This document shows positions 48,691-58,407 of a stretch of DNA of 64,000 nucleotides, piece by piece. The DNA is from Entoloma clypeatum (Eukaryota; Basidiomycota; Agaricomycetes; Agaricales; Entolomataceae). Location: positions 4,030,001 to 4,094,000 of the forward strand of contig OY751487.1 of assembly GCA_963565915.1 (NCBI GenBank). The letters are read 5' to 3'. The notes below the pieces were generated by a model, which was given only the letters and a program-made list of their open reading frames with translations, was not told where the DNA came from and ran no database searches. The position numbers and the translations under genes are program-made. The number at the start of each line of letters is the position of its first letter. Within the stretch, counting starts at the first letter, position 1.

Positions 48691-49640
48691 CTACTTAGTA
48701 CATTGTTTCTTGTTCGACGGACCCTCCTCCTTGTCCGACTCCTCCTTACCCGACTCCGCCTTCTCCGACGGCTCCGAAATCGACATGTCGGAATCGTCCG
48801 ACAGCTCCGGCAACTCCAACCTTTTCCTATTCACCATGTCCTTCCTAATCCTTCTCGCAATCCTCTTCTCCAGTCTCAACTCGTGCGTCTCCTCCGCCGT
48901 ATCCATCTCCGACTCCGACCCTTCCTCCGACACCTCTGGCGACTTGGGTTGGTACTCGGTGTTCACCGAGCCTTCAACTGCTGTTAGCAGTCGCCTCACC
49001 TGCCTCGTCTCCGCCAGTATCATCTTGAGGACACCCAAGACGGTGTCCTCCGACCCACTCTCCGACGGCATCTCCGACGCCTTTTTCTTCCCCTTAACCA
49101 CCTTCACCGTTCTCTTCACCTCCTTCACCTCCGACTTCCCCTCCGACGCTCCGACCTCGCACTTCTTCTTGTCTTTGATACAACCCCTACAGGACGACTT
49201 ATTCCTAAAACAAAAGGTTAAACAGAAGAAAATAACCAAAGAGGAACTTACTCATCGCGTTCGCATTCGACGCCCTTCACAATGCACCTATCACAGGTGC
49301 CGACCCCGACCCCGACTCCCGACCCCTCTCCAACCATCGCCGACACTTCCTCCACCTTCCTCTTCTTCGTCGTCTTCTTCTTCTTCTCCGCCTGCGGCTC
49401 CCCCGACCCCTTGCTCGATGTGCCTTGCGCAGCGGCCACTTCATCGGCCCTCTTCTGAGCCGTCAGCTCCGACACCCGACGCATCTCCTCCGCTACCCGC
49501 ATCTCCTCCGCTAATCGCGCCGCCTCCGCAGTCCTCTCTTCCTCCGCTCTCCGCTCCTCCTCAGCCTTCCTCGCAGCCTCCTCCTCCGCTGCTCGCTTTT
49601 TCGCCTCCACCTCCGCGAGCTTAGTCTGCAGCGCCTCCAT
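48691..49640 (-). CDS. antisense accessory gene of Gypsy2: coiled coil plus Zn2Cys6-type cluster
   Basis: Counterpart of the gene at 28465-29424, again opposite to gag-pol. Exons are 49640-49252 and 49204-48691, giving 300 residues from the ATG used here. The ATG used in Gypsy1 is TTG in this copy (LSASDF for MSATDF), so translation would have to start at Met of EMEALQ, eight codons later. The cysteine cluster CDRC-x6-C-x8-CRGC-x6-C is intact and is joined by the intron in the same place. Indels relative to Gypsy1 (extra VAEEMR; SGKEESDKEEG for EEEESDKEEG) keep the frame. It converges on pol, with 28 bp between stop codons. Confidence 0.7.
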
Positions 49641-49835
49641 CTCCTTTTGAAAATCGGATGCCGACAAATTGAGGGGTTTTCGGAAGAGTTTTAAAACGAA
49701 AAAAAAAGAATGGGGGAACAAGAAGAAAGGACCACTCAGACGGTATTTTCAACCAACGCATCACATGACGCAGTTCACGCGCACCGACCACCTAGGTCCT
49801 TAGGCCTCATGGGTTCGGCCCTAAGGGGGAAATAC

Positions 49836-50372
49836 TGTTACATTCCGATCCATTCCGACGATTTCCGACCAATCCCGACACCTCCGACACCTCCGACACC
49901 TCCGACACCTCCGACACCTCCGACACCTCCGACACCTCCGACATTTTGACTAATACTTATTATGCATACTTACTGTTATGAATCTCGTTACTACGTACAT
50001 TACTTACATCCGATCATTTTACTTATGTTAAGAATCTCCGACAGCCACTCGTTATCCGACTCCGATGAAGCCACACGTCCTCCGACATAGTATTTAAACT
50101 TATGTAGAATCGTGTATTAGCTTCAGTTTGAATATCAACTTAGATTCGACATCATACCTCCCGTCCTCTTTCCGACTCTTAACTTGAGTCCGACCTCCGA
50201 CCTCCGATCCTCTGATCCTCCGATCCTCCGAAATAAGGACACCAACGTATTAGCGAGGGCGCAACACACAAGTTGAAGCCAAGTCCTTGCCCCTACGTTG
50301 CACGCGCTCCGACCTTCCGACCTTCCAACGCGTCCGACGTAGCTCCGACGTTTTGTCGATCAGTTCTTAACA
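49836..50372 (+). repeat. Gypsy2 3' LTR with expanded minisatellite
   Basis: Same ends as the 5' LTR but 54 bp longer because of the repeat at 49879-49941. Preceded by the purine tract AAGGGGGAAATAC. Confidence 0.92.
49879..49941 (+). repeat. 7-copy 9-bp minisatellite (CACCTCCGA) in the Gypsy2 3' LTR
   Basis: Seven perfect copies. The Gypsy2 5' LTR has one copy here (near 37451), which accounts exactly for the 54-bp length difference between the LTRs. Confidence 0.95.
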
Positions 50373-50377
50373 CAAAA

Positions 50378-51917
50378 CCTAAAAAGGACTGGACGTCCTT
50401 CACTCTGCGCGGTTCAGGCCAATCCTGAATAAGCTTGACTTTCGCTTCCGACATTTTGAGTCCGTCGGGAGAAAGGATAAATCCAAGATATTCTACAGTT
50501 TCGGCAGAGAAGTCGCACTTGTCGGTGCGGGCGTAAAGACCATGTTGTCGGAGTCGTCAGAGGACTTCTGGGACATGTTTTTTGTGTTCCTCGGGGTTGT
50601 CGGAGTAGATCAGGATGTTGTCGAGGTAAACAGTAATGCAGTTGTCCAGAAGGTCGGAGAAGATGTTGTTCATAAAGCATTGAAAGGCTGCAGGTGCGTT
50701 ACACAATCCGAATGGCATGACTAACCATTCAAACAATCCATAGCGAGTGCGGAATGCAGTTTTCCATTCATCACCTTCAGCGATGCGGACTAGGTGGTAT
50801 GCATGTCGGAGGTCTATGGTGGTATAAACATGTGCTTTTCCGGCAGTGGCTAAGAGGTCAGAGATGAGCGGAAGTGGGTATCGGTCCTTCTTCGTGATTT
50901 TGTTCAGGCCTCGGTAGTCGACGCATAGTCGGAGTGATCCATCTTTCTTTCGGACGAAGAGGATCGGAGCGCCGTGAGGTGAACTAGAAGGTTTGATGAA
51001 ACCGATATTGAGATGCTTGTCGATGAAGTCTCGGAGGGATCCAAGTTTGGATTGCGAGAGTGAGTACATCGGACCAATCAGAGGGGAAGTACCTTCCTCC
51101 AAATTGATTTTGAGGTCGTACGGTCAGTGGGGTGCAAGGGTGTTGGCTTTTTTCTTACTGAATACATCAGCAAAATTGTGGTATTCCTCGGGTATGCCAG
51201 AGAGGTCGGGAGCGTCGTCGGAGACAGACACGGAATTGGCGGAGATGTCGGAGAGGTGAACGCGGAAAGCGTATGCCCCAGGAGCTTTACAAGCATGGAG
51301 ATATGCGGCTGCATTGACCATGGTAATCTGTGGCGGGTCGGAGGTGTTCGGAGTGAGCAGATCAGAGGTGCCCATCGGAGAGGGCGGACACTGCAGAGGT
51401 GGCGGAGCTGCCTCAGCAGTCAACGTCGGAGTCAGACTCGGAGTGTCGGGTAACGTAGAACGGAATAAGATACTGCCCAATACCCAGTCAATCAACGGAT
51501 TGTAGCGGGTGAGCCAGTTGTGTCCTAGAACCAAATTACAAGACGAATCGAGGGCTGTCACGTAAAATACAATGGTCAGAAGTTCACCGGAAGGAAATCG
51601 GAGAGGAAGATCGATAGATTGCGTGATATAAGTATTTGAAGAACCTTCAAAAAGTTTCAAAACCATAGGTGAAGGAATCGAAGTTGGAGATAAGTTTAAA
51701 GAAGAAATAAATCTGGTATCTGCGAAGCAATGTGTAGAACCAGAATCAATAAGAGTCTTTATCGGAAGAGAATCGGAAAAGGTCGGAGATATCAAATCAA
51801 TACATAGAGAGTTCGGATTTGAGAGAGCGGACACATTGAGTCGGAGGGTTTCCAAAGGTGCACGAAAGGAGTCAACGCAATCCCCAGTACGTGCTGGAAT
51901 CTGAGGACTGCTTACTA
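50378..51917 (-). pseudogene. Gypsy1 pol, 5' block: protease and most of RT
   Basis: Minus strand. After the slippery site (51924-51918) it reads SSPQIPARTGDCVDSFRAP and the protease motif TLIDSGSTHCFAD. A TGA at 51126-51124 replaces a CGA codon of Gypsy2 (LAPH-R-PYD). RT follows with LCVDYRGLN and [13 protein letters not shown], but the catalytic motif reads [11 protein letters not shown]: the second Asp of YLDD is Asn, from a CpG G to A change. Another CGA to TGA stop lies at 50559-50557. The block ends at the Gypsy2 target site. Confidence 0.88.
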
Positions 51918-53131
51918 TTTTTTTGACTCGGTCGTCTTCTCCGATTTGTCCTCAGCTTGGGCCGCGCGGGCCTTTGCTTTGGCGTTAGAAGACGATTTCT
52001 TCGAGCAGTCGGAAGCCCGATGACCAACGTTGCCGCAAAACATGCATAAATTATTGTCAAATTGTCGTTGGCATTCTTGGGGAGTTAATTTCCCATCTTT
52101 GCCAAGTTTGTCGGAGAGGGTGGATTTCGGAGAGGTGGATGACGATTTTTGCGAGTTGGATTTAGACATGAGGAGTTGTTGTTGGAGGATGATGAAGCGG
52201 GGGTCTGTTTTTTGTCAGATTTGTTGGATTTGTCGGACTTCGGAGTAGATTTGTCGGAGGAGCGCAATTTCTCGCGTTGACGTTCCCAGTAGCGAGCATC
52301 AATGTTATGGGCCATTACTTTCAACTCGGCAAGAGTCTTTGGTTTGGGAAAAGTCCCCAAAACGTCCTTGATGCGTTCCGCTAAACCGGTATAGTACCGA
52401 TATCGGAGCGCGCCATCATCCCACTGTGTGCGAGCAGAAAGACGTTTGAAGTCCACGTTGTAATGTAGGATCTTCTGATTGTCGCGCATCCAAAGGTGAT
52501 CCAGGCTATCCTCTGCTTCTCCAATCGGATCGATAGGTCCAAATTCAGATCGGAGGATGTGCACAAAGGCGGACCAGTCATCCAACCAGACAGAGTCGTC
52601 GTTGGACTCTCCCAAGAGGGTGGGCTCAAACCATTTGAGCGCGGTTCCTCGGAGGTACGACAGAGTGAAACTGACTTTGTTATCATCATCGTCAAAGGCG
52701 GGGTTGTTTCGGAAATATAGTGTGCATTGTGCGAGGAAACTGGTGAGTTTCCGAGAGTCGGAACCGTCAAAAGTGTCAGGTTCCTTCGACTTCTTTTTCG
52801 GAGTTTTCGGAGTCTCTCTACGTCGGAGCTCCTGCGTCATAAGCATAATTGCTTCGGCGAGGTTTGAAGTTTGCTCGCGACGGAAAGGATTGTTATTGTC
52901 AAAAGGAGAGGTTGGAGATTTAAAAGGATGGAATTCTTCAGGAATCGGAGGTCCTTGTGTCTGAGGTGTTCGGAGACGAGGTGTCGGAGATATGGGGTCA
53001 GGTTTGGGTGCAGATTCTTCTGCGGGAATATCTTGGAACGTATGTAGAAATGTCGCCCTGGTGTCCTGCAGGTTTGAAGCTTCCGCTGCGGCTGCTGCTG
53101 CACGGGAGTTCTGAGTGGTGCAGGCTGCCAT
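51915..53131 (-). pseudogene. Gypsy1 gag with a frameshift before the zinc knuckle
   Basis: It starts MAACTTQNSRAAAAAAEAS and follows Gypsy2 gag to SSSNNNSS. There TCATCGTCT of Gypsy2 is TCATGTCT, a 1-bp loss near 52172 that shifts the frame. Nine bases of the CAA run are also missing. The zinc knuckle (CMFCGNVGHRASDC) and gag end continue in the other frame down to the TAG at 51917-51915. Confidence 0.88.
51918..51924 (-). promoter_or_regulatory. Gypsy1 predicted -1 frameshift heptamer
   Basis: A AAA AAA directly before the gag TAG, as in Gypsy2. Confidence 0.5.
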
Positions 53132-53163
53132 AACTGGAATTTGAAATATGGATAAGTGAGTGG

Positions 53164-53175
53164 CAGTTTGAATAT
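53164..53175 (-). promoter_or_regulatory. Gypsy1 self-priming primer-binding site
   Basis: The plus strand reads CAGTTTGAATAT, 2 nt from the LTR end. Its complement partner ATATTCAAACTG is inside the LTR at 53407-53418. Confidence 0.6.
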
Positions 53176-53177
53176 AC

Positions 53178-53661
53178 TGTTAAGAACTGATCGACAAAAT
53201 GTCGGAGCTATGTCGGACGTGTTGGAAAGTCGAAGGGTCGAGGCGCGTGCAACATAGGGGCAAGGACTTGGCTTCAACTTGTGTGTTGCGCCCTCACTAA
53301 TATGTTGGTGTCCTTATTTCGGAGGATCAGAGGATCAGAGGTTGGAGGTTGGACTCAAGTTAAGAGTCGGAAAGAGGATGGGAGGTATGATGTCGAATCT
53401 AAGTTGATATTCAAACTGAAGCTAATACACGATTCTACATAAGTTTAAATACTATGTCGGAGGACGTGTGGCTTCGTCGGAGTCAGATAACGAGTGGCTG
53501 TCGGAGATTCTTAACATAAGTAAAATGGTCGGATGTAAGTAATGTACGTAGTAACGAGATTCATAACAGTAAGTATGCATAATAAGTATTAGTCAAAATG
53601 TCAGAGGTGTCGGAGGTGTCGGGATTGGTCGGAAATCGTCGGAATGGATCGGAATGTAACA
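53178..53661 (-). repeat. Gypsy1 5' LTR
   Basis: 484 bp, same ends as 27816-28299. Differences in the first 100 bp (AAAATG/AAAACG, GTTGG/GTCGG, CGAAG/CGGAG, GCGCG/GCGTG) are all transitions, more than seen between the Gypsy2 LTRs. Confidence 0.9.
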
Positions 53662-53666
53662 CACAC

Positions 53667-55179
53667 AAAGATATATACTCTCTTCCGAACAAAGAAGATT
53701 GGTATGTGGCAGAACAAAAAGAGCTAGACATGCTCAAAAGCCGCGGGGTGATCACGGAGTTAGTACCCCTACCTACAGGGAGGAAAGCTCTAAGGAACAA
53801 ATGGGTTTACAACGAAAAATACGATGGGTGTTTGAAAGCGCGCCTTGTCGCAAAAGATTTTTCACAGGTAGAAGGGATCAACTTCGATCAGATCTTCTCA
53901 CCAGTAGTGAGGTACGAGACCGTCCGGTTGATTCTGGCATTGACAGCCCTTGAAGGGTGGTTCATGACATTCCTCTATGGAACACTCCGTGAGGTAATTT
54001 ACATGTGACAGTCTGAGGGCTACATAGTAAAAGGGAAAGAACACTTCATGTACCGACTATACAAAGCCCTATACGGACTTAAGCAGGCCGCATTAGCCTG
54101 GTGGAGGGAACTCAATTCCTTCATGAAAAAGCTCGGTTTTGTCTGGCTTCACTCCGATGCGGGAGTTTTCATTCACACAAGTACCAAAGGGGAAACTGTA
54201 ATCACCATCATTTATGTCGATGACTCTGCTTTTCTTGGCACAAACCGAGAGTACACGCTAGAGAAGAAGAAGGCCTTCATGACAACATGGGAATGTAGGG
54301 ACCTAGGCCACCTAGTGTCTAATGGGGAACCGAAAGAATTTCTCTCAATCCAAATAAGGCAACATGGGAAGAAGATCTTCATTGATCAAGTACCTTACCT
54401 TGAGAAAATTCTCGCACGAATGGGGATGAGCGAATCCAATGCCACCCACACCCCCACTCCTGACGGGCTACAAACCCATGAAGTCCGAAGATGAACCCAA
54501 TGCGGAACTCAGATCCAAGTACCAATCCGTCATCGGATCACTATTGTACTTAATGATCGGGACAAGACCCGACATTTGTTTCGCAGTGATCAAAATGTCC
54601 CAATTTTCCGCAAATCCTACCAAACGCCATTTAGAAGTGGCAAGGGATATTTGCAGGTATTTGAAGGCAACAAAAGATTACGCGATCATGTATGATGGTG
54701 ATTCTGGAAAAGGAATCTACACATTTACAGACTCTGATTGGGCGTCAGACAAAAACACCAGGAAATCCACCACTGGCTACTTCATATCGCTGGCATCTGG
54801 AGCGGTAACATGGGTTTCATCAGCGCAAAAACCCATTGCCCTCTCATCCAAGGAAGCAGAATATATGGCGCTATCAGATTGCAGTTGCGCAGTGGCATGG
54901 CTTAGAAGCATGCTTGCCGAACTTGGAATGCAGATTGGATCAGTTCCGATCTATGGAGACAACAATGGCTCCATCTTTATCGCATCCAATCCTGTAACTG
55001 AGAAGTGATCCAAGCACATCAATGTGTGATTCCACTTTGTCAGAGAAAAAGTATCCGAAGGGATTATTACGATCGAATTCATTGAAGGAGTGAATAACCC
55101 TGCAGACCTTTTAACTAAGAATCTGGGGAAAATCCTCTTCAACAAGTTTATCCCATACTTTGGATTACTTAAAAACTAG
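53667..55179 (+). pseudogene. Copia1 reverse transcriptase and RNase H fragment
   Basis: It resumes after Gypsy1 with KDIYSLPNKEDWY. A deletion of 21 bp removes LLDVSSA of the RT. Breaks are TGA at 54006-54008, a frameshift near 54460, and TGA at 55006-55008 and 55027-55029; three of these are CGA in the intact copies. YVDDSAF and FTDSDWASD are still readable. The natural stop is TAG at 55177-55179. Confidence 0.88.
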
Positions 55180-55247
55180 ACAAAGAAAGAGTACCTATAT
55201 GGAAAAAAGTAAGATGTATTTAGAAGTATGTACTAAATATGGGGGGG

Positions 55248-55557
55248 TGTTGAAACTTTTCCATCACGTAGATTAGATTAGATTAGATTACATCACATGA
55301 CCATTTACACATCTTCAATTACATACTTATTTGGTTGGTACAAACAGTAGTACGGTATATAAGACCAGGAAACTGTCAATATCAACAAGTTGTCTCTTGA
55401 CTCTTAACCAGCTCCATTGCTCTTACCAGCCTCAACCGCTCTCACCAGCCCCACCCTTCTCAACCAAGTAAGTGACTAGAACGGTAGAGTAGAGTACTTC
55501 CACTGTAGCTGTGTTGCTCAGTACATCTGCGGCTAGCGTCCAGGTGGAACTTCAACA
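55248..55557 (+). repeat. Copia1 3' LTR
   Basis: Preceded by GGGGGGG (polypurine tract) at 55241-55247. It differs from the 5' LTR at three transitions, two of them at CpG sites. Confidence 0.9.
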
Positions 55558-55562
55558 CTTTG

Positions 55563-56413
55563 ACTGCTCCGACTCTCGGAAACTCACCAGTTTCCTTGCA
55601 CAATGCACCCTGTATTTCTGAAACAACACCGCTTTTGACGACGATGACAACAAAGTCAGTTTCTCTCTGTTGTACCTCTGAGGAACTGCACTTGAATGGT
55701 TTGAGCCCACCCTCTTGGAAGAATCTGACGATGACACTGTCTGGTTGGACAATTGGTCTGCCTTTGTGCATATCCTCCGATCTGAATTTGGACCAATAGA
55801 TTGGACCGGAGAAGCAGAGAACAGTCTGGATCACCTTCAGATGCATGACAATCAGAAGATCCTATGTTACAATGTGGACTTCAAATGTCTTTCTGCTCGC
55901 ACACAGTGGGATGACGGCGCGCTCTGATATCGGTACTACACCGGTTTAGCGGAACATATCAAAGATGTTTTAGGGACCTACCCCAAACCTAAGACTCTGG
56001 CCGAGTTGAAGATAATGGCCCATAACATTGATGCCCGCTACTGGGAACGTCAACACGAGAAATTGTGCTCCTCTGACAAATCCACTCCAAAATCTGACAA
56101 ATCTGACAAGAAACAGACCCCTGCTTCATCATCCTCCAACAACTCTTCATCATCTAAACCCAACTTGCAACAACAACAAAAATTGTCATCCACCTCTCCG
56201 AAATCTGCCCTCTCCAACAAACTTGGCAAAGACGGGAAATTAACTCCCCAACAACGCCAACAACAATTTGACAATAACTTATGCATGTTTTGCAGCAGCA
56301 TGGGTCATTGGGCTTCTGACTGCTCAAAGAAATCATCTTCTAATGCCAAAGCAAAGGCCCGCATGGCCCAAGCTGAGGACAAATCAGAGAAGACAACTGA
56401 GTCAAAAAAATAG
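55563..56413 (+). pseudogene. Gypsy0 gag, C-terminal fragment
   Basis: Continues from the Copia1 target site with DCSDSRKLTSFLAQC. Stops include TGA near 55619, 55679 and 55925, where Gypsy2 has CGA. The zinc knuckle is CMFCSSMGHWASDC. It ends at the conserved TCAAAAAAATAG. Confidence 0.85.
56404..56410 (+). promoter_or_regulatory. Gypsy0 relic of the -1 frameshift heptamer
   Basis: A AAA AAA before the gag TAG, retained in this decayed copy. Confidence 0.4.
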
Positions 56414-57352
56414 TAAGCAGTCCTCAGATTCCAGCACATACTGGGGATTGCGTTGACTCCTTTCATGCACCTTTGGAAACCCTCTGACTCAATGCATCTG
56501 CTCTCTCAAACCCAAACTCTTTATGTATTGATTTGATATCTCCGACCTTTTCCAATTCTCTTCCAATAAAGACTCTTATTGACTCTGGTTCTACACATTG
56601 CTTTGCAGATACCAGATTTATTTCTTCTTTAAACTTATCTCCGACTCTGATTCCTTCGCCTATGGTTTTGAAACTTTTTGACGGTTCTTCAAATACTTAT
56701 ATCACGCAATCTATCAATCTTCCTCTCTGATTCCCTTCTGGTGAACTTCTGACTTTCGTGTTTTACGTGACAACCCTCGATTCATCTTGTAATTTGGTTC
56801 TAGGACACAACTGGCTCACCCGCTACAATTGACTGGATATTGGGCAGCATCATATTTCATTCTATGTTACCTGACACTCTGAGTCCAACTCCAATGTCAA
56901 CTGCTGAGGCAGCTCCACCACCTCTGCAGTGTCCGCCCTCTCCGATGGGCACCTCCGATCTGCTCACTCTGAACACCTCCGATCCACCACAGATTACCAT
57001 GGTCAATGCAGCCATATATCTCCATGCATGTAAAGCTCCTAGGGCATACACTTTCCACATTCACCTCTCTGACATCTCCACCAATTCTGCATCCGTCTCT
57101 GACAATGCTCCCAACCTCTCTGGCATACCCAAGGAATACCATGATTTTGCTGATGTTTTCAGTAAGAAAAAAGCCGACACCCTTGCACCCCACCGACCTT
57201 ACAACCTCAAGATCAATTTGGAGAAAGGTACTTCCCCTCCAATTGGTCTGATGTACTCACTCTTGCAATCCAAACTTGGATCCCTCCGAGACTTCATCAA
57301 CAAGCACCTCAACATCGGTTTCATAAAACCTTCTAGTTCACCTCACTGCTAG
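56411..57352 (+). pseudogene. Gypsy0 pol fragment (protease to start of RT)
   Basis: The protease motif TLIDSGSTHCFAD is intact. Stops (for example CTC-TGA near 56727) and a deletion near 56829 break it. It ends with [11 protein letters not shown] and then TGC-TAG. At this point Gypsy2 continues [13 protein letters not shown], so the element is truncated here. Confidence 0.85.
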
Positions 57353-57685
57353 TGTTCGAAGGTCCAGTTTACTTTTTCATGAATTAGACTGAGACCAGAT
57401 CGAACTGAACTGGTGAAAGACCGGACCGCCGGTCTCGGTTTTTAAGGTTTTGGATCTCGCCGGTCCTCGGTTCACTCCAAACTTTGGAATTTGAAAGACC
57501 GGCCAAAGACCGGTTAACAGGTTTAAACTGGTCTTTTCCACGGAACAATCCAAGGAACAGAAATCAAGATCACGAAACGGCAAAGTGCAAAATTTGTGCC
57601 ACTTGCAAGAATTGAACTCATAACCTCTATAGTACAGAACATTAGTTCAGTCATCTATCTAGCCAACTGAGCCACATGTCCATTA
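57353..57685 (-). repeat. possible tRNA-derived SINE
   Basis: On the minus strand an A box TGGCTCAGTTGG (57674-57663) and a B-box-like GAGTTCAATTC (57619-57609) lie about 43 nt apart. A body rich in CCGGTC/GACCGG follows. The tRNA arms do not pair well, so it is not a working tRNA. Boundaries are guesses. Confidence 0.35.
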
Positions 57686-57936
57686 TAACTGGTGCATCAC
57701 ACTCATTCTACATCACAACTTTCCCACTTCCCAAATAGGCACACTTAGAAAAAAACACAAAAGGTGTGTGCATGCTCCCTCCTGCCGCTCCTTTTCCTCT
57801 AACCACCACCATCAATTGTTAGGCACCCGCGCTTTTCATCAATCCGTGCTGGTTGTAGTAGCACAGTAGCATCCAACACATCCTCTCTGCAGGTCTGGGT
57901 CTTTGACCCTGCATTGATACTACAATCTCGACTTTC
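57353..57936. other. Gene-free stretch with GACCGG/CCGGTC-rich DNA and a tRNA-like segment
   Basis: 57400-57530 has many AGACCGG and CCGGTC words in both orientations. A tRNA-like pol III promoter follows (57609-57674, minus). From 57690 to 57936 I see nothing recognisable. Confidence 0.4.
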
Positions 57937-58407
57937 ATGCCTCACAAGAAATCCAAGCAGCAGAACACTCCTCGTGAGCCTGTTCCTGGCGCTTCCCCCC
58001 GCAACAATGATCTTCTCCCGTATGATCACCCCCTCTGCAAGTACTTCGCTCAACACCCAGTTCTTGCCTTTGCAACCGAAGGAAACACGGATTGGGTTGA
58101 ATCACTCGACGCCTCTGTCACCTCTCTTGCTGAGGCGGAATATCTTTTTGATAGTCCCTCTTGCTACTTCACTGATTTTGCCCCTCTATTCAGAGAACAC
58201 ATTCAGATGTTCTTCAACAAGTTTTTGGCCTTTGTTGAAAATGGTAAACACAGAGCCAAGGCATCCACCCAGACTCCTTCACCTCCTCCTCCTCCACCAG
58301 CATCAGCTGCCTGTCAGTCCTGCTCGACGCAGACTATCCCTCCCATGCACAAGGCATGTTCCTCACAAACGCCTCATGGCCTCCATGTTACAGACTCTAT
58401 GGTATGA
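57937..58407 (+). CDS. unidentified 156-codon ORF interrupted by the Gypsy3 LTR
   Basis: Begins MPHKKSKQQNTPREPVPG, with a Tyr/Phe-rich middle (FAPLFREHIQMFFNKFLAF). A Pro-rich segment and Cys pairs (CQSCSTQTIPPMHKACSSQT) follow. The last few codons fall inside the predicted Gypsy3 LTR (from 58386), so the original 3' part is displaced out of the window. It could be the start of another mobile element (a gag-like ORF) rather than a host gene. I do not recognise the family. Confidence 0.35.
   Translation: MPHKKSKQQNTPREPVPGASPRNNDLLPYDHPLCKYFAQHPVLAFATEGNTDWVESLDASVTSLAEAEYLFDSPSCYFTDFAPLFREHIQMFFNKFLAFVENGKHRAKASTQTPSPPPPPPASAACQSCSTQTIPPMHKACSSQTPHGLHVTDSMV

Larger units (their letters stand above)
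37410..50372 (+). mobile_element. Gypsy2: young chromodomain gypsy element in Gypsy1, split by Copia3
   Basis: Flanked by CAAAA (37405-37409, 50373-50377). LTRs are 37410-37892 (483 bp) and 49836-50372 (537 bp). The whole length difference is six extra copies of a 9-bp repeat; otherwise I see about two substitutions. Gag is intact. Pol has one 4-bp insertion near 41045, the TAA shared with Gypsy1, and Copia3 inside the chromodomain (CTCTT duplicated). The antisense accessory gene is at 49640-48691. Confidence 0.95.
27816..53661 (-). mobile_element. Gypsy1: chromodomain gypsy element in Copia1, itself split by Copia2 and Gypsy2
   Basis: Flanked by CACAC (27811-27815, 53662-53666). LTRs are 27816-28299 (3') and 53178-53661 (5'), 484 bp each. 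Reading on the minus strand: gag 53131-51915; pol in three blocks, 51917-50378, 37404-37123 and 31325-29452; antisense accessory gene 28465-29424. Gypsy2 sits in the reverse transcriptase codons with CAAAA duplicated. Copia2 sits in the RNase H region with CCGTG duplicated. Confidence 0.92.
23906..55557 (+). mobile_element. Copia1: degraded Ty1/copia element inserted in Gypsy0 and split by Gypsy1
   Basis: Flanked by CTTTG duplications (23901-23905, 55558-55562). LTRs are 23906-24215 and 55248-55557 (310 bp each, 3 differences counted by eye, all transitions). The body is 24216-27815 plus 53662-55247, interrupted by Gypsy1 with a CACAC duplication. The polyprotein is broken by frameshifts, a 21-bp deletion and several CGA to TGA stops. 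Confidence 0.92.
23023..57352 (+). mobile_element. Gypsy0: outermost, truncated Ty3/gypsy chromovirus-type element, split by Copia1
   Basis: Gypsy0 comprises 23023-23905 and 55563-57352. It has a 5' LTR (23023-23492), a gag start, then Copia1 inserted with a CTTTG duplication. The rest of gag and the start of pol (protease, beginning of RT) follow. Homology to Gypsy2 stops at about 57350, at the codons matching Gypsy2 near 40105. The remainder of pol and the 3' LTR are missing from the window. Relative to Gypsy2 it is rich in CpG to TpG/CpA changes and stops, so it is the oldest layer. Confidence 0.85.

Noticed and set aside
48710..49624. 304-codon Ser/Pro-rich open frame on the plus strand
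   Set aside because: It is the complement of the spliced Zn2Cys6 gene of Gypsy2. It consists of low-complexity Ser/Pro codons and has no counterpart of this length in Gypsy1.
49879..49941. CRISPR-like array
   Set aside because: Contiguous 9-bp units without spacers, in a eukaryotic LTR; a simple minisatellite.
49710..49949. Open frame with a TPP repeat tail
   Set aside because: The repeat is the 9-bp minisatellite of the LTR read as protein; there is no gene context.
57600..57690. Genuine tRNA gene on the minus strand
   Set aside because: A and B boxes are present but acceptor and T stems do not pair, so I treat it only as tRNA-like or SINE-like.
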